64,000 nt of DNA from Apodospora peruviana. Taxonomy: Eukaryota; Ascomycota; Sordariomycetes; Sordariales; Lasiosphaeriaceae. Below are positions 35,083-45,849 of this stretch, in pieces. The notes under the pieces were generated by a model that was not told the DNA's origin, did not search any database, and saw nothing but the letters and a program-made list of their open reading frames with translations. The position numbers and the translations under genes were made by a program. Location: positions 2,480,001 through 2,544,000 of the forward strand of contig JAUEDM010000005.1 of assembly GCA_033439685.1 (NCBI GenBank), given 5' to 3'. Within the stretch, counting starts at the first letter, position 1, and every line of letters begins with the position of its first letter.

Positions 35083-36418
35083 CCTGTTGCTGTCATCACG
35101 TCACGGCTTGATACTTAGTCGGAGGGCGGGAGTCGGTGGTCTCATCGAGACACAGTGTGTGAGGGGAAGCTATCCATGGACCGACCACCCATGGTGGAAC
35201 CAATGGCAACGCACTTTGAGAGCTAATCGGATGCGAGAAAAGCTGCAGCTGTACGCGCAACAAGACTCGTTGTGCTGGCGGGTCCAGATTGGTCGCACGA
35301 ATTGTGCATAGGTAGGTTACTTGGTATGGTATTCAATGGTACCTAGGTATGCAGGCAAGGTCGGCCAAAAACCGCTGCGGCATGTCTCACTCGACCGCAG
35401 AGATAACGGATAAGGGAATGCGGGTTTGAACCTTCTCCTTCGACGTATCAGCGACACCACTTGATTTCAGCTAACTCAACAGAAGACTCTGGAGCAAACC
35501 TCCGAGCGCATTCAAAAGAGTACCTAGGTATCTGCTTATCCTCGAGTATCGTTACCGTCCCATACCTCGGCGGCGACCGCCTTGATTTCGAAAGCCACGC
35601 ACATACCCCCAAATCTACCATCTACTTTATTGATTTATCAAGTCCAGTCGGCAAAGACACAAAATCACAGATGAACGGATTATTTAGACTCGCTGGTACC
35701 ATCGAACAAAGAAGCCCATGGTCCAACGGTGTGGACGGCAGACGTTGGATGGGATGGCTGGACGCAAGCCACCGGATCAGAAGCCGCCAAAACGTGGTAA
35801 GCTTATTGCAACGTTCTATACAGGCTATTATATACTCCCTGACTCAGATTTGACAAGCATAGGAGCGCTGGCTGCGCATGGGCCCGACTCAGCCTTCGTC
35901 CCAGCCCTCGGTCAAAAAGTGGCCGCCGATCGTCGTTTCTAGGCAACGCAACGTCTCTCGAATTTATGTCAAGGTGGGAGTACAAAGCATAAATCACCTT
36001 CATTTTGTTGACAATGATTTGGTAAAAGTGATGAGCGCGGCCATGATGACAGCCAGCCAGGCAGAAGGACAAAAGGCAACACGAATCGACTTCTTACAAA
36101 AAGGCCAGAAGCCGGAACTCTACCTACCCAAGGAAGAGAAGCGCCAGCTTGAAGCCCCTAACGGTTCACCCCAGCGGCAGCCCTTAAAGCAGGATGTCGA
36201 TAATCAAGGAAATAAAGTAACTAGGTGGAAGAGAATGCTAAGTAATTAGAGGGACGTTATTTCTGGACCCAGTCTCAGGGACCATGTGCAGGAAACTCTG
36301 CCTAGATTAATGGGAACCAACAAAAAGGCATTCAGCCTAGAATACTTAGGCCATCTTCCTCGAACGGACCTCCCACTTCCACAGGCCATTGTTTATTCTC
36401 CATCATCCGTTTCGATAA
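35083..36418. other. Spacer, presumed oxidoreductase promoter
   Basis: No gene that I can support. TACCTAGGTA-like motifs occur near 35340 and 35520. Confidence 0.45.
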
Positions 36419-37954
36419 CTACGCGTCTTTGCAATTCTTCGGGTTGGGAAGCCCCTCAGCACGAAGACAGGGAATGCAAAGGTTTCCACACGTTGCCTGC
36501 AAATCCGTCGGTGCGACACGACATTCCGCAACAGACTTATTTTTTCTTACGCAATTCAGGCAGCGGCCGCCTGGACGGGGCACGCCTCTATTACCAATAT
36601 CCCTCAGCTTACGCCTCATAGCGATACCGCACTGTTCTTTAACCTTCGTGCAGTAACCGCACACTTCGTCGTCTTGCTTCTCGATTTTGCATTCGAAGGG
36701 TTTCCCGTTATCGTTCTTGTTCTTGCTCTGTGCACATCGCTTGCACGGGGGGGTATATGGTATCCCGCGGGATTGGATTAACCGGAACCTGGCTTCGGCA
36801 TTGTCGGTCTTTCCGGATCTGGGTCTATCTCTAGCACGAGGTCTAGAAGGTCCAGTTTTAGGGTTATCGGATTCAGGGTCTTCAGGTGGAGGCTCGTTGC
36901 CGTTGCCGCCCTCATCGGGGTCGTCAGGTTCGTCCGCCGCCACCTTGCCCTTGCCGTTCGAAAGTGTTCCTCTCAAATTATATCTCGGAGGCGGAGGCGA
37001 AAGCGAGGAAGTCGAAGACTCTGACGGAGCCGAACCTGGCTCAAGGTCAGGCAGAAACGCCTCAGGGTCAGACAAAACCGGCCCAGGCTCCGGCAAAAGA
37101 GGTGGCTGCTCAGGCTGCGGAGGTCTTGGTGGCTCCGAGGGCTCGCCGGGAGGTTGTGATGGCACTGGCACAGGCTCAACCGGATTCGGAAACCAAGGCG
37201 TTGGAAACTCTGGGATAGGAGGCGCCGCCAGATGCAGTGGCAGCGGAGCACGTAGCCTGAGGTCTGAATAATCTCGGTATCTGCCCGGTTCGGCCTCGTC
37301 CTTTCGCAGAAGTCTCTCGAGAACGGACCGAATCTGGTCTTTCCACTTCTGGAAAGCCGCATACTTCTCGTAATCTCTGCTTCCATCCCACGGATAGATG
37401 CGCTCGACCATGATCACGGCGAGAATGACGTGCCGGACAGCCTCACCCTGATCGGGCGGGCATTCCCAGGCCCTCATATTAGCAATGTCTCTGAGCCAAA
37501 CGGCGGTGCTGTTGCCCCATAGACTCCATCGGAAGAGTGACGGTTGAAGGTAGTTAATGACGATGTTGCGGCATTGTCCCCAGTCTTGGCGATCGACGGC
37601 GATGGCCAAGTGAGCCGGAGCCAACTCAATATTCCGCATAGCAACACTTCCGAGGGCTGCTTGGTAGTCGCGATCGCGGTTCAATGCACTGCCGTCCGGA
37701 GGGACCATGAATTGCCAGATGTTGGGTGAAAGCTGAGCCTCGATTTTCCGGCGAATCCTGCCAATGACCGCGTCGAGATCATCTAAGGGTTGGTTGAACC
37801 AGTCCGGCGCGTTACGGTTGATGAGAGGCTCAAGTCCAAACAAGCCTGTTCTGACCATCGTGACGCTGACTGGGGACAAGAGGTCTGTCAAGTGCTCTTG
37901 CGGTAATGATATTGGCGAGGCTGCCCTTGCGACCAGGGTGCTTGTAGGTTTCAC
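36419..37954 (-). CDS. Protein with two C-terminal Zn2Cys6-like clusters (paralogue A)
   Basis: A single uninterrupted frame of 511 residues from MKPTSTLV. The N-terminal half is helical, with RNAPDWFNQP and ELAPAHLAIAVDRQDWGQ. A Pro/Glu-rich, disordered middle (about 245-390) follows, ending in basic residues. The C-terminus, residues 402-509, holds thirteen cysteines in two groups. The first has spacing CX2CX14CX9CX2CX6C; the second begins CX2CX9C. This resembles a duplicated fungal Zn2Cys6 module placed at the end and not at the start. The neighbour at 39603 on the other strand has the same layout and a similar N-terminal phrase, so the two are divergent paralogues. Nuclear DNA binding is a guess; I do not know this family. 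Confidence 0.7.
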   Translation of the reverse strand: MKPTSTLVARAASPISLPQEHLTDLLSPVSVTMVRTGLFGLEPLINRNAPDWFNQPLDDLDAVIGRIRRKIEAQLSPNIWQFMVPPDGSALNRDRDYQAALGSVAMRNIELAPAHLAIAVDRQDWGQCRNIVINYLQPSLFRWSLWGNSTAVWLRDIANMRAWECPPDQGEAVRHVILAVIMVERIYPWDGSRDYEKYAAFQKWKDQIRSVLERLLRKDEAEPGRYRDYSDLRLRAPLPLHLAAPPIPEFPTPWFPNPVEPVPVPSQPPGEPSEPPRPPQPEQPPLLPEPGPVLSDPEAFLPDLEPGSAPSESSTSSLSPPPPRYNLRGTLSNGKGKVAADEPDDPDEGGNGNEPPPEDPESDNPKTGPSRPRARDRPRSGKTDNAEARFRLIQSRGIPYTPPCKRCAQSKNKNDNGKPFECKIEKQDDEVCGYCTKVKEQCGIAMRRKLRDIGNRGVPRPGGRCLNCVRKNKSVAECRVAPTDLQATCGNLCIPCLRAEGLPNPKNCKDA

Positions 37955-39602
37955 AGCAGTTCACTTTTTTCCAATCGAGACTTCGGCCGGGTTCGAGTTA
38001 TTTATGTGCCACCGATACGGTCTTTATTTGTCTATTACCTGAGGTATCGACAAAGAAACATGACCTTGGTGAGCCGCTGGCGTAGGGGAGCAAGCGGGAT
38101 ATCTGGTAAGACACCTGCAACAAAGAACATTGGTACGCGGCCTTTGTCACTGCTTGGAGCACGATCGATACCTACTCACGCTCAAAACAAAGGGGTCCCG
38201 GGATAATGATTGCGACTGCTGTGGAAAGTCTGGTACTGGGAATAGTACCCGAGCTGGTATAAGAATCCACATATGTGATTCAGTTGATCGACAGTCCATA
38301 CTACAATTAACGAGTGTTTGACACGTATTTAAATGCCTTTTTCAATTCTAGGCTGACCAGTATTCTGTCACACTTATCTTTGTGTAATTGGTCTTCGGTG
38401 AAATTCTGTATGCCCAGTAGACTTGGTCATAGAGCCAAAGGTTGCTCATCCTTGTTGTCTGGTGAATGGTTATTGTCCGCGTCGACCGCCTTGAGCTTTC
38501 CTGGCAAGCTACGTTTACCCCTCGGTGCGAACGGGTGGACTGTGCCCTAGACTTAGATTGGCCTCGTGGGTTCCGGTTTGGCAGCGGAGAAGGCATACGC
38601 ATAAGATTGACGGAATTGTTCGCGTACTGGCATATCCACGTCTTATAAGACAGAGATGCGGAAATTGATACGAATAACATGACGATATACGTGCTAATTT
38701 GACCAATCTGTTGGTCATAAGAACACAAATCAACCGCATCACCACCAAGAACTAGAAAGTATGAACGTTCCCCGATTGCTTCTGGTTTGATGTGGTAAAC
38801 ATCCTGTACAAGTGATGACATGGCACGCGCTTGTACCTAATACACGTCACGGTAAAAGCACAACATATATTTCGTTCCAATAGCCTCAATAGAAACAGAC
38901 TCAAAGGAGAGTCACCAAGCAGAGGCATGTCGTCTCGCGGAGTTTATAAAGAGACCATTCGGGGGGCAGGGGGCGAGTATCGAGAGACGCTCCAAATCAC
39001 CTCCAAGGTACGTAGGTACATATGCGCTTTTAGCTGCTACGGAAAGACACCACATTGAAGAAGGGACGAGACGGCTTTCGTCTCGCCGTATCGTGCAGCT
39101 GCTCGGCGGAGCCCCGGGTCCACCAAGGACGCCCACGCACAAGTCTCGGTAGGCTTTTGTGCTCGTCGTCCTTCCGCTCTTCGACCGTCCACCCAAAGAA
39201 CGAGAATACAATCGCCAAGCCCTGACTACTTTGTCTCCCTCATTATCTGCACCGCACAACTCTGCTATTTTTAGACGACGCTCGATATTGTTTACAAAAC
39301 TCAGTGTCGTCTTTCTCGACAAGGCTGCTGTCTCCAGCATTTCCTTGCAGGATAAGGCCTGCTTCACTCACAGCAACCCCTCGCAGCGGAATTTGAGCTT
39401 CATACCCTTTGCTACTTTGCAACTTTCCCTTCCCTCGCGCACATAAACAAGCATTAGGACGGTCTACGCCAATCACCCCCTAAACCCTTCAAGCCAGAAA
39501 GAGCAGTATGTGTACCAACCGAGATGTCCCTTAAGTATATAGATCACTCCTTTCTAACATTGTCGCCATCAGTATCCAAAACTCCCACGACAGTTGCCAA
39601 AA
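37955..39602. other. Divergent intergenic region between the two paralogues
   Basis: The 1.65 kb should hold both promoters. A minus-strand frame at 38348-38821 (157 codons, with a possible membrane helix STYIVMLFVSISASLSY) has no recognisable domain; I rate it as a weak orphan candidate. The stretch just before 39603 is pyrimidine-rich, as in a 5' UTR. Confidence 0.4.
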
Positions 39603-41951
39603 ATGGACAACCAGAGCGCTCTTCCGGCTGCTTCGGGGCCTTCAGCACCTCCAGCACCCGCGCATCAGTTTCTCCTTTCGCCTGTCGAGGATGCCCAGTT
39701 GCCACGATGGTTCTCGAGGCATAATCCCATGATTCCCATTGGTCCAGAGCTGAGTACTTCCATCGAAGCGTGTTCCGTGGCGGTTGGGACTCGTCTGAGA
39801 CTTGCCCAACAAAATCTCTCGAGAAACACACAGCGAGCCCCAGACCCGGCAATGGACGAAACCGTCAAGCTGAACATTGAACGGCTTCCCGGAAACCTGG
39901 CCATGGTCATTGAGCAAGAGAACTGGCAGCAGTTTCACACCTTCGTGTGCGACTACCTCATTCAGTCCATCTACCAGGTGTACGAGGAAAAGCACGACCA
40001 CACGCGCCTGGAGGTCGACCTCCAGAATCTCAAGTGCTGTATTCCACCATTCGAGCGCCACGACGCCGCCATCCACGCACTGTTGGCAAGGGTGCTCGTC
40101 AGGTCCGTTCCTGGTCTCTCAATTCTCGTCTTTGACCGGTGGGTGCGCGGAATGCAGCTTGTCTTCGGCAAGGTGCTGGTCAGAGTCCCCAGCGGCTACA
40201 AGATACAGGCCGAAATGTACGCCGACATGACTGCAAATCAGGGAAAGCAGCTTCCTTCCGACATGACAGGTGCATGTGATGACAGCAACTCCGACACGGT
40301 TGTCCCGACTGAGTCGACTGAGCTGGTCGGTAACTTGATATCTCTACAAGACCTTCCTGCCGACTGGGTACCTCCCAACCCGATTCTTGCACAAGAATGG
40401 CACAACATTCGGAGAAATGGAAATATTATCGGGATTCGTATTGCGCCTGGGGCTGTACAGCCTCCTGCAACTGGAGCAGCGCCTCGTCCTCTTACCGGGA
40501 CACTACCTCCTCCGTCGACCACAACTGGAGCTGTGGGTTTGCCTTCTCCTACCGCAGGTACGACGGCCGGAAATAAACGCTCGCGTCCTGACAACAACGA
40601 GGAGACTGGAGCTCAAAAGAAGAAAACGAAAGAAATTCCTCTTGGCTCCGCGGCTGTTTTCGGTTCACCTTCTCGTTCAAGGTCTTCAACTCAGAGTCCT
40701 GCTCGATCTTCTCTTGGTCTTGGTTCTCGCCTCGCTTCTGGTTCTTACGTTCAGAATCCTCATCTACGTTCTGTTGGTATTCCCGGTGTGGCTTCTGGTT
40801 CTTCGGGTCCTCGTGAAACGTATTGCCCTCCTATTGCTGATATCAGCGAGGCTTCTGGTTATGGCTCGACTATCGGTGAGGCTTCTAGTGCTGGTTCGAC
40901 TATCGGTAAGGCTTCTCGTGCTCGTTCAACCATCGGTGAGGCTTCTGGTGCTGCTGGTTCGGAATCGGCAAGAGATACTGAATCGCTGCGAGCTGAAGAG
41001 GAGGAGACCACAGCTCAGAGAGAGCCGACGACAGATCGTGCTGCTGGTTTCGGTCCCAGCTCTTCAGCACAGGGTTATCGTCAACCTCGAGTTGATTCTG
41101 ATACAGAGTAAATTTCCAGTTTTTCATCTTCCTTTTCCCTTTTACTTTTTCCCCCTTGTTCTTTTTTCCCCTATTTCTTCTTCTTCCTTCCTCAATTTAC
41201 CGCTGACTCTAGTCCCAGTCACACTCCTGCGCGAATTCCCGGTTCTAGCTCCATTAGGCGTAGATCGGAGCGCCTTGCCGCCAGCAGCTCCCGGTTTATT
41301 AGTCTTGATAACCCCGGCTCTTCTCTCACTCCGGTTGTCACCCCGACGGCTAACCCTGCTCCTGTCGTCCCTGCTCCGGTCATCGCCGCTCCGGCTGGCT
41401 CGACTCCCGCCAACCCTGCTCCGACTGTCACCGCTCCGCCCGTCATTGCCTCAGCTGCCACTGATCCTGGTCCAGCCGTTGCCGCTGTAGCCGCTCCTGC
41501 TCCGCAACCAGCGACCGGATTTGTCAGTAGGGACAAACTACGAGCTGACGAAATCAGACGTGTTGCTCAGCAGGTCCAGCCGCAAAACGCCTGCGTGCAG
41601 TGTGCCAGGGGTAACTACACCTGCGAACGGGACCCGACCGGTACCCTCGGCGACAAGTGCGCCCGCTGCACTGAGAAGAACCAGACGTGCTCGTTCCAGC
41701 AGGACAAGTACGCCAACCTGCTGGCCAACCACTTGACCAACGGGTTCGGCATACCAGCGCCGAGAGCTTGCCAGACGTGCGTGGCCGCAGGCGTCCCGTG
41801 CATAATCCCGCACCCGGACCACCACGCCGTATTCAATATCAAGGGAAATGCCAGCTGGTGCTGCGGACACTGCTACAGCATTCACGAGCGGAACCACTGC
41901 AGCAATAACCCGTTTCCGAGAATCAAGAAGGGCAAGGTCAGGGATGACTGA
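39603..41951 (+). CDS. Protein with two C-terminal Zn2Cys6-like clusters (paralogue B)
   Basis: Exons 39603-41107 and 41213-41951 give 747 residues; the 105-bp intron has donor GTAAAT, a branch point GCTGAC and a long T/C tract. If unspliced, the frame ends after exon 1. The N-terminal part is helical, with LPRWFSRHNPM and IERLPGNLAMVIEQENWQQF, matching paralogue A in order and pattern. The middle is disordered, with four 10-residue repeats around GSTIGEAS. The C-terminus has two Cys clusters: ACVQCARGNYTCERD...CARCTEKNQTC fits CX2CX6CX11CX2CX6C exactly, a Zn2Cys6 pattern; the second starts ACQTCVAAGVPC and ends CCGHCYSIHERNHC. One such module at the N-terminus is usual for fungal regulators, so two at the end is odd. 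A DNA-binding role is inferred. Confidence 0.75.
40848..40967 (+). repeat. Four 30-bp tandem repeats in paralogue B
   Basis: GAGGCTTCT-type starts recur at 40848, 40878, 40908 and 40938, an exact 30-bp period that keeps the frame and encodes ten-residue units. Confidence 0.85.
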
Positions 41952-42947
41952 GTTGGTCATGGCGGCTGCCGTGCTTGCTGCAAGCGAGGGCAAATCACCA
42001 AACTTGGAGAGACTTGCGCCCGAAGGGTGATAACCGATTACCGCGTGTTTCAGCAGAGGAAGAGTGCTTTGTGTTGATTTTTGTACGGGTGGATATTATA
42101 TTGCGCTACTGGTATCGGGGAACGACGCCTCATGGTCACGCAGCACGCTTTGTGAAGATATGGGCCTCACGAGCACGCTCGAGAATGACGATTCGGCAAA
42201 GATGCCTCGGCGACACCCCACAGGGTGATGGAGGAACACCTACGGGTAGTGTATATTTATGACTTGGAGAGAAATGGGCGTTACCATCGGTGTTATTGGG
42301 TCCTACTTTTGCATGTATCGGCGGGATCATGTCGGCGTTGCTAGAGTGAATTGCTTGTCTTTCAGATACCCCTGCTGTAAAGATTACTCTTACCGTCAAT
42401 TAGTTACATATCATATGAGCAGAAGCGCCAAGTCTCGTGAATCTGCCTTGCCATTATTCGGCTCAGACTCTCAGGGAAATATTCCCCGGATTCCCTAGGA
42501 TACCTAGCCAAAGCCAGCACCTACTTACCTAGTTATCATACAGCACAGACGCGAATAAAAGGCTCTCTCACCGACTTAGCTCCTATTTACCCAGTGTCTG
42601 GATTCTCAACTCGTTTGAGACCACGGGAACGGCAACTCAACACCACCCAAATCGCAAGACTATACACGAACATCTATTAGGGGTGGAAGTGTGAAATGAT
42701 ATTAGATGTTTCCGGCAACGGATCCTCCTTGTAATTGCAGGCACATGTATTCCTGAGTGGCTACCTACGTAGTGAACTGATTTCTACTATAAGCTTTGGG
42801 CTTGGGTTTGTCGTATGGACTTTCCTGACGGGATGCCAACATGGTATGCGAGGGTGCAGTGTCAATAATAAAACTTGAGTTTACGTATCCTACAGATCCA
42901 AGAAAACCACCACTAGATAACCCGACTTGAACGTCTCGTCAGCCTCC
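41952..42947. other. Spacer between convergent genes
   Basis: No gene seen. Small plus and minus frames lack support. Confidence 0.5.
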
Positions 42948-43630
42948 CTATGCTTCAGGAAGCCGATTTGTGCCCTCTCTGCACCCATGAACTGCCTTGC
43001 GGTGCCTCTGTCTCTCGGTATATTCCTGGTGCGGATTATCGAAAACCGCATCACACCGGTCGCAGTATTGAGGAACCTTTGGTAGAGTAGTAGGAAGGAG
43101 TCAATGGGAGCGCGCCGGATATGCAAAAGGGTAGGTAGGTAAACTCACCTTCGCACGCTCAGCAACTTCCTTGGGTACGTACAGACCCCTAACGCCGTAC
43201 GTATACATGACGAAGAGCCCCATCTTCCCTTCATCAGCAATCTTGTCGTCGCTGTTATTAGCAAACGACAAAATCTCCTCTCTCAACTCCTCAAAGCCTT
43301 TCGGAATCTCCATCGGCAGGTCATTTTCTAGCAGCGGCTCGCGGTGCGCATAAACCGTGACCCAGGCGTATGTTACGTATGCGACAAAGGAGTCGTTATT
43401 CCCTTCCCTCGAAGGAATCATGACGCGACACCTGTTCTTGTCAATACCAACGGTGACATCTGCTGCTTCGGTGATCTTGGTGTAAAGGAGAACCGATATG
43501 GGGTCTTTGTCTGGATGGCTTGGTGGAATGGTGGGGTGCCGTACGTCTCGTCTACACCGTTCGCGGCGAGGAAGGCGTCGAGGACAGCAACCGACACCTT
43601 GAAGCCGCAAAGAATGATGGTTGAGCCCAT
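42948..43630 (-). pseudogene. C2H2-type small protein with a frameshift
   Basis: The start MGSTIILCGFKVSVAVLDAF leads to DETYGTPPFHQ, where the frame is lost near 43520 by one base. In the next frame the text continues SHPDKDPISVLLYTKITEAA, then CRVMIPSREGNNDSFVAYVT, IPKGFEELREEILSFANNSD and VRGLYVPKEVAERAK, up to a donor GTGAGT at 43148. After a 72-bp intron (acceptor at 43077) the second exon gives YCDRCDAVFDNPHQEYTERQ and RHRKAVHGC, a CX2C...HX4H arrangement like a C2H2 finger, then a stop at 42948-42950. Total about 225 residues. The shift means either a dead gene or a base error. I do not know the family. Confidence 0.55.
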
Positions 43631-45093
43631 TGTGTGGCCGTTAGTTAGGTATGTAGCGTTGAATTTGATCGAGGCGATGGTGGGAGAGGAATTGGTTGTT
43701 GGTATTGCTTTGTTGTGCGTGATAATGAAAACCGACTTCAGTTTGAGAAAAATGTCGAGCGAACTTGAGAACATGAAGACAATACGGGTTAGATCCTGTA
43801 GGCAACTATGCCACACAAACGTTTTGCGCCGCCATACCGCTGTGCCGGGGTATGGTGTCATATATTTAGTCAGGACACCTGCTTGGGGACATTAGCGCAG
43901 GCCTCATTATTTGTTGGACAACTAAAACGATGGTGTTTGCTTGCATACCTAGGTACCTACCTAGGTAGAATTGGAAATTACACATTAAATTACAGTTTGC
44001 GGCTTTTGTTGAAAAGATATCATTACCGTGACATGGTAATATTAGCCCGTTTTTCATTAATTCAGTCTCCAGACATATTTGAACCTGCTGTACTTACATA
44101 CCTGGCTCAACTGCGTTCGTAATACCTTGGCTATCGAGCCTTGGACCGGCTTCAGACTTCAGTATGTCAGTTGAAGGGGAGAAAACAGGCTTGGCTCCGA
44201 GGGAAGTGTTAAGCATGTTTAATAAGCCCAGTGTGTGCTAACTAAATCCCTGCCCATATACTCCGTACTATTCGTATACTCTCAGCCGCAGAGGTCATTG
44301 AATCTAACGCAGCCAATCATCGTCGAGTCACGCAAAAGATGTCAGGCATGGCGCTCCTCGCTTGGCAAAAGCTTTACCCTGTTTAGTGGTTGGACTTACA
44401 AGGCTGCTGGCTACACCAGAATACAGGATCACCCGTCATGCAACGTTAGAGACATGGAGTTTAAAGGAGGAGAATGACCACGACCATCTTTACAATCTGC
44501 TAATGAAAATGCTGAATATATTCCTAGTGCTTGATATGCCGGATGTGATAGTAAAATACAGGCGAGACCGGATTCATTTGTCGTCGACACGCTGGTATGG
44601 ACTGACTCTTTCGCCCATCATTCTTCCACGTTGCAGAATGCCGAGTCGCCGATGATGCCTGACAGCAGCAGAAACAGCCCCCATCGAAGTCTCCATATTA
44701 CTTCTCGCGTCCTATTTTGCATCCGGGGTCCAATCTCCGGGTTGTTTTCCAGTACAAAGTTGCCGCCTGGAACCCAGAGATCCATGTCCCCCAACCAAAA
44801 GCTCCTGTGAGCAGCGTGATGGCTAGAGATGGATGTTGTTTTGCGCTTCTGGCTCTTTCGCGAAAGGTTGAGTTCAGGACTTTGGCCGCTGTGTCTCAAG
44901 GGTCCGGGATGACGGAACAAAATGTTTTAAACAGATCTAGGAACAAAAGTTGTTCATTGGTGACTTGGCGACGCATAGTCAATATTACGTTTTGGAGACG
45001 GACAAAAAGGAGAGCAGCGACTTACACAAAGGATTTTCCGGGGTAGTTTTGGGAACTGTCCGACATAGAGATAGGAGTACACTTGCTACCATG
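43631..45093. other. Spacer with CCTAGG-type motifs
   Basis: No supported gene. TACCTAGGTACCTACCTAGGTA near 43948-43968 is the densest cluster of this motif in the window. Confidence 0.45.
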
Positions 45094-45849
45094 TCACGGA
45101 TCACCGCGCTGGCGCCGAAAAGACGAGCCCATCTCGCCTGGATTGTCCATCCCCGTCGGACCGCTGCTCCAATTTCCTTGATTGATCAAATCCTCCAACT
45201 GGGAGCAGGCGCGAGCGAGGCTACGCAGGCAACGGGCTCGGATGTAGTCGGACGGCAAGCTGTCGTAGGTATTCATGCCCCTACCCAGCAGGATGATGTA
45301 CGGCACTATCTGGCACTGAAACTGCGCGATCCGCCAGCACAGCTCCTGCCAGTAGTACCTGTCGGCGGGCGGGCGGGACTCGAGAAAATGTTGCAGATCG
45401 GTTTGCAGCGACGTGAGCAGATCTGTCAAGCGGACCTCGGTTCGCGCTATCACGATATTGATATAGTCGAGGTGATTACCCGTATCTGACCTCCAGTCAA
45501 GGTAGGAGACGGGATACATGTGCCAGTTGAGCCTGTTTTCTTTATAGTAGACCCAGCTCTGGAGACGATCAAAATAATTGTCGATCTCGTCCCATATGCT
45601 TCCCGGTTCCAGAAACCTTAAAAGGCTAGAGTGGCTGGAGCCTGTGTTTGAGCCTGTGACTATCCGAGCTATGTGTAGGTATAGTGCTTGGTCGGAGAAG
45701 TCTATGCCAGAAAGCTCAATGAAGCCGATGTCGAGTAGTTGTGGCGGTGGTGCCGAGCGGTCCATGGTCTGCTGGTTCGAGGCAGCGCGGCTGAACAATC
45801 GGGTTACATTGTGCCCGTTCCGAAGGGCCCTCGTCATTGTTATTGGCAT
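45094..45849 (-). CDS. Orphan protein, 251 residues
   Basis: A single open frame. The first 28 residues (MPITMTRALRNGHNVTRLFS) are basic and free of acids, like a mitochondrial targeting sequence; a later Met (MDRSAPPPQLLDIG) is a possible alternative start. The rest is balanced and probably helical (LYLHIARIVTGS, IWDEIDNYFDRLQSWVYYKE, VRLTDLLTSLQTDLQHFLES, QELCWRIAQFQCQIVPYIIL). There are no repeats and no cofactor motif. I do not recognise it. The sequence complexity makes a real gene more likely than a chance frame. Confidence 0.5.
   Translation of the reverse strand: MPITMTRALRNGHNVTRLFSRAASNQQTMDRSAPPPQLLDIGFIELSGIDFSDQALYLHIARIVTGSNTGSSHSSLLRFLEPGSIWDEIDNYFDRLQSWVYYKENRLNWHMYPVSYLDWRSDTGNHLDYINIVIARTEVRLTDLLTSLQTDLQHFLESRPPADRYYWQELCWRIAQFQCQIVPYIILLGRGMNTYDSLPSDYIRARCLRSLARACSQLEDLINQGNWSSGPTGMDNPGEMGSSFRRQRGDP

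Noticed and set aside
40387..41490. 367-codon frame overlapping paralogue B
   Set aside because: It is a shadow in another frame with Leu-rich, low-information text; the spliced frame with Cys clusters is clearly the real one.
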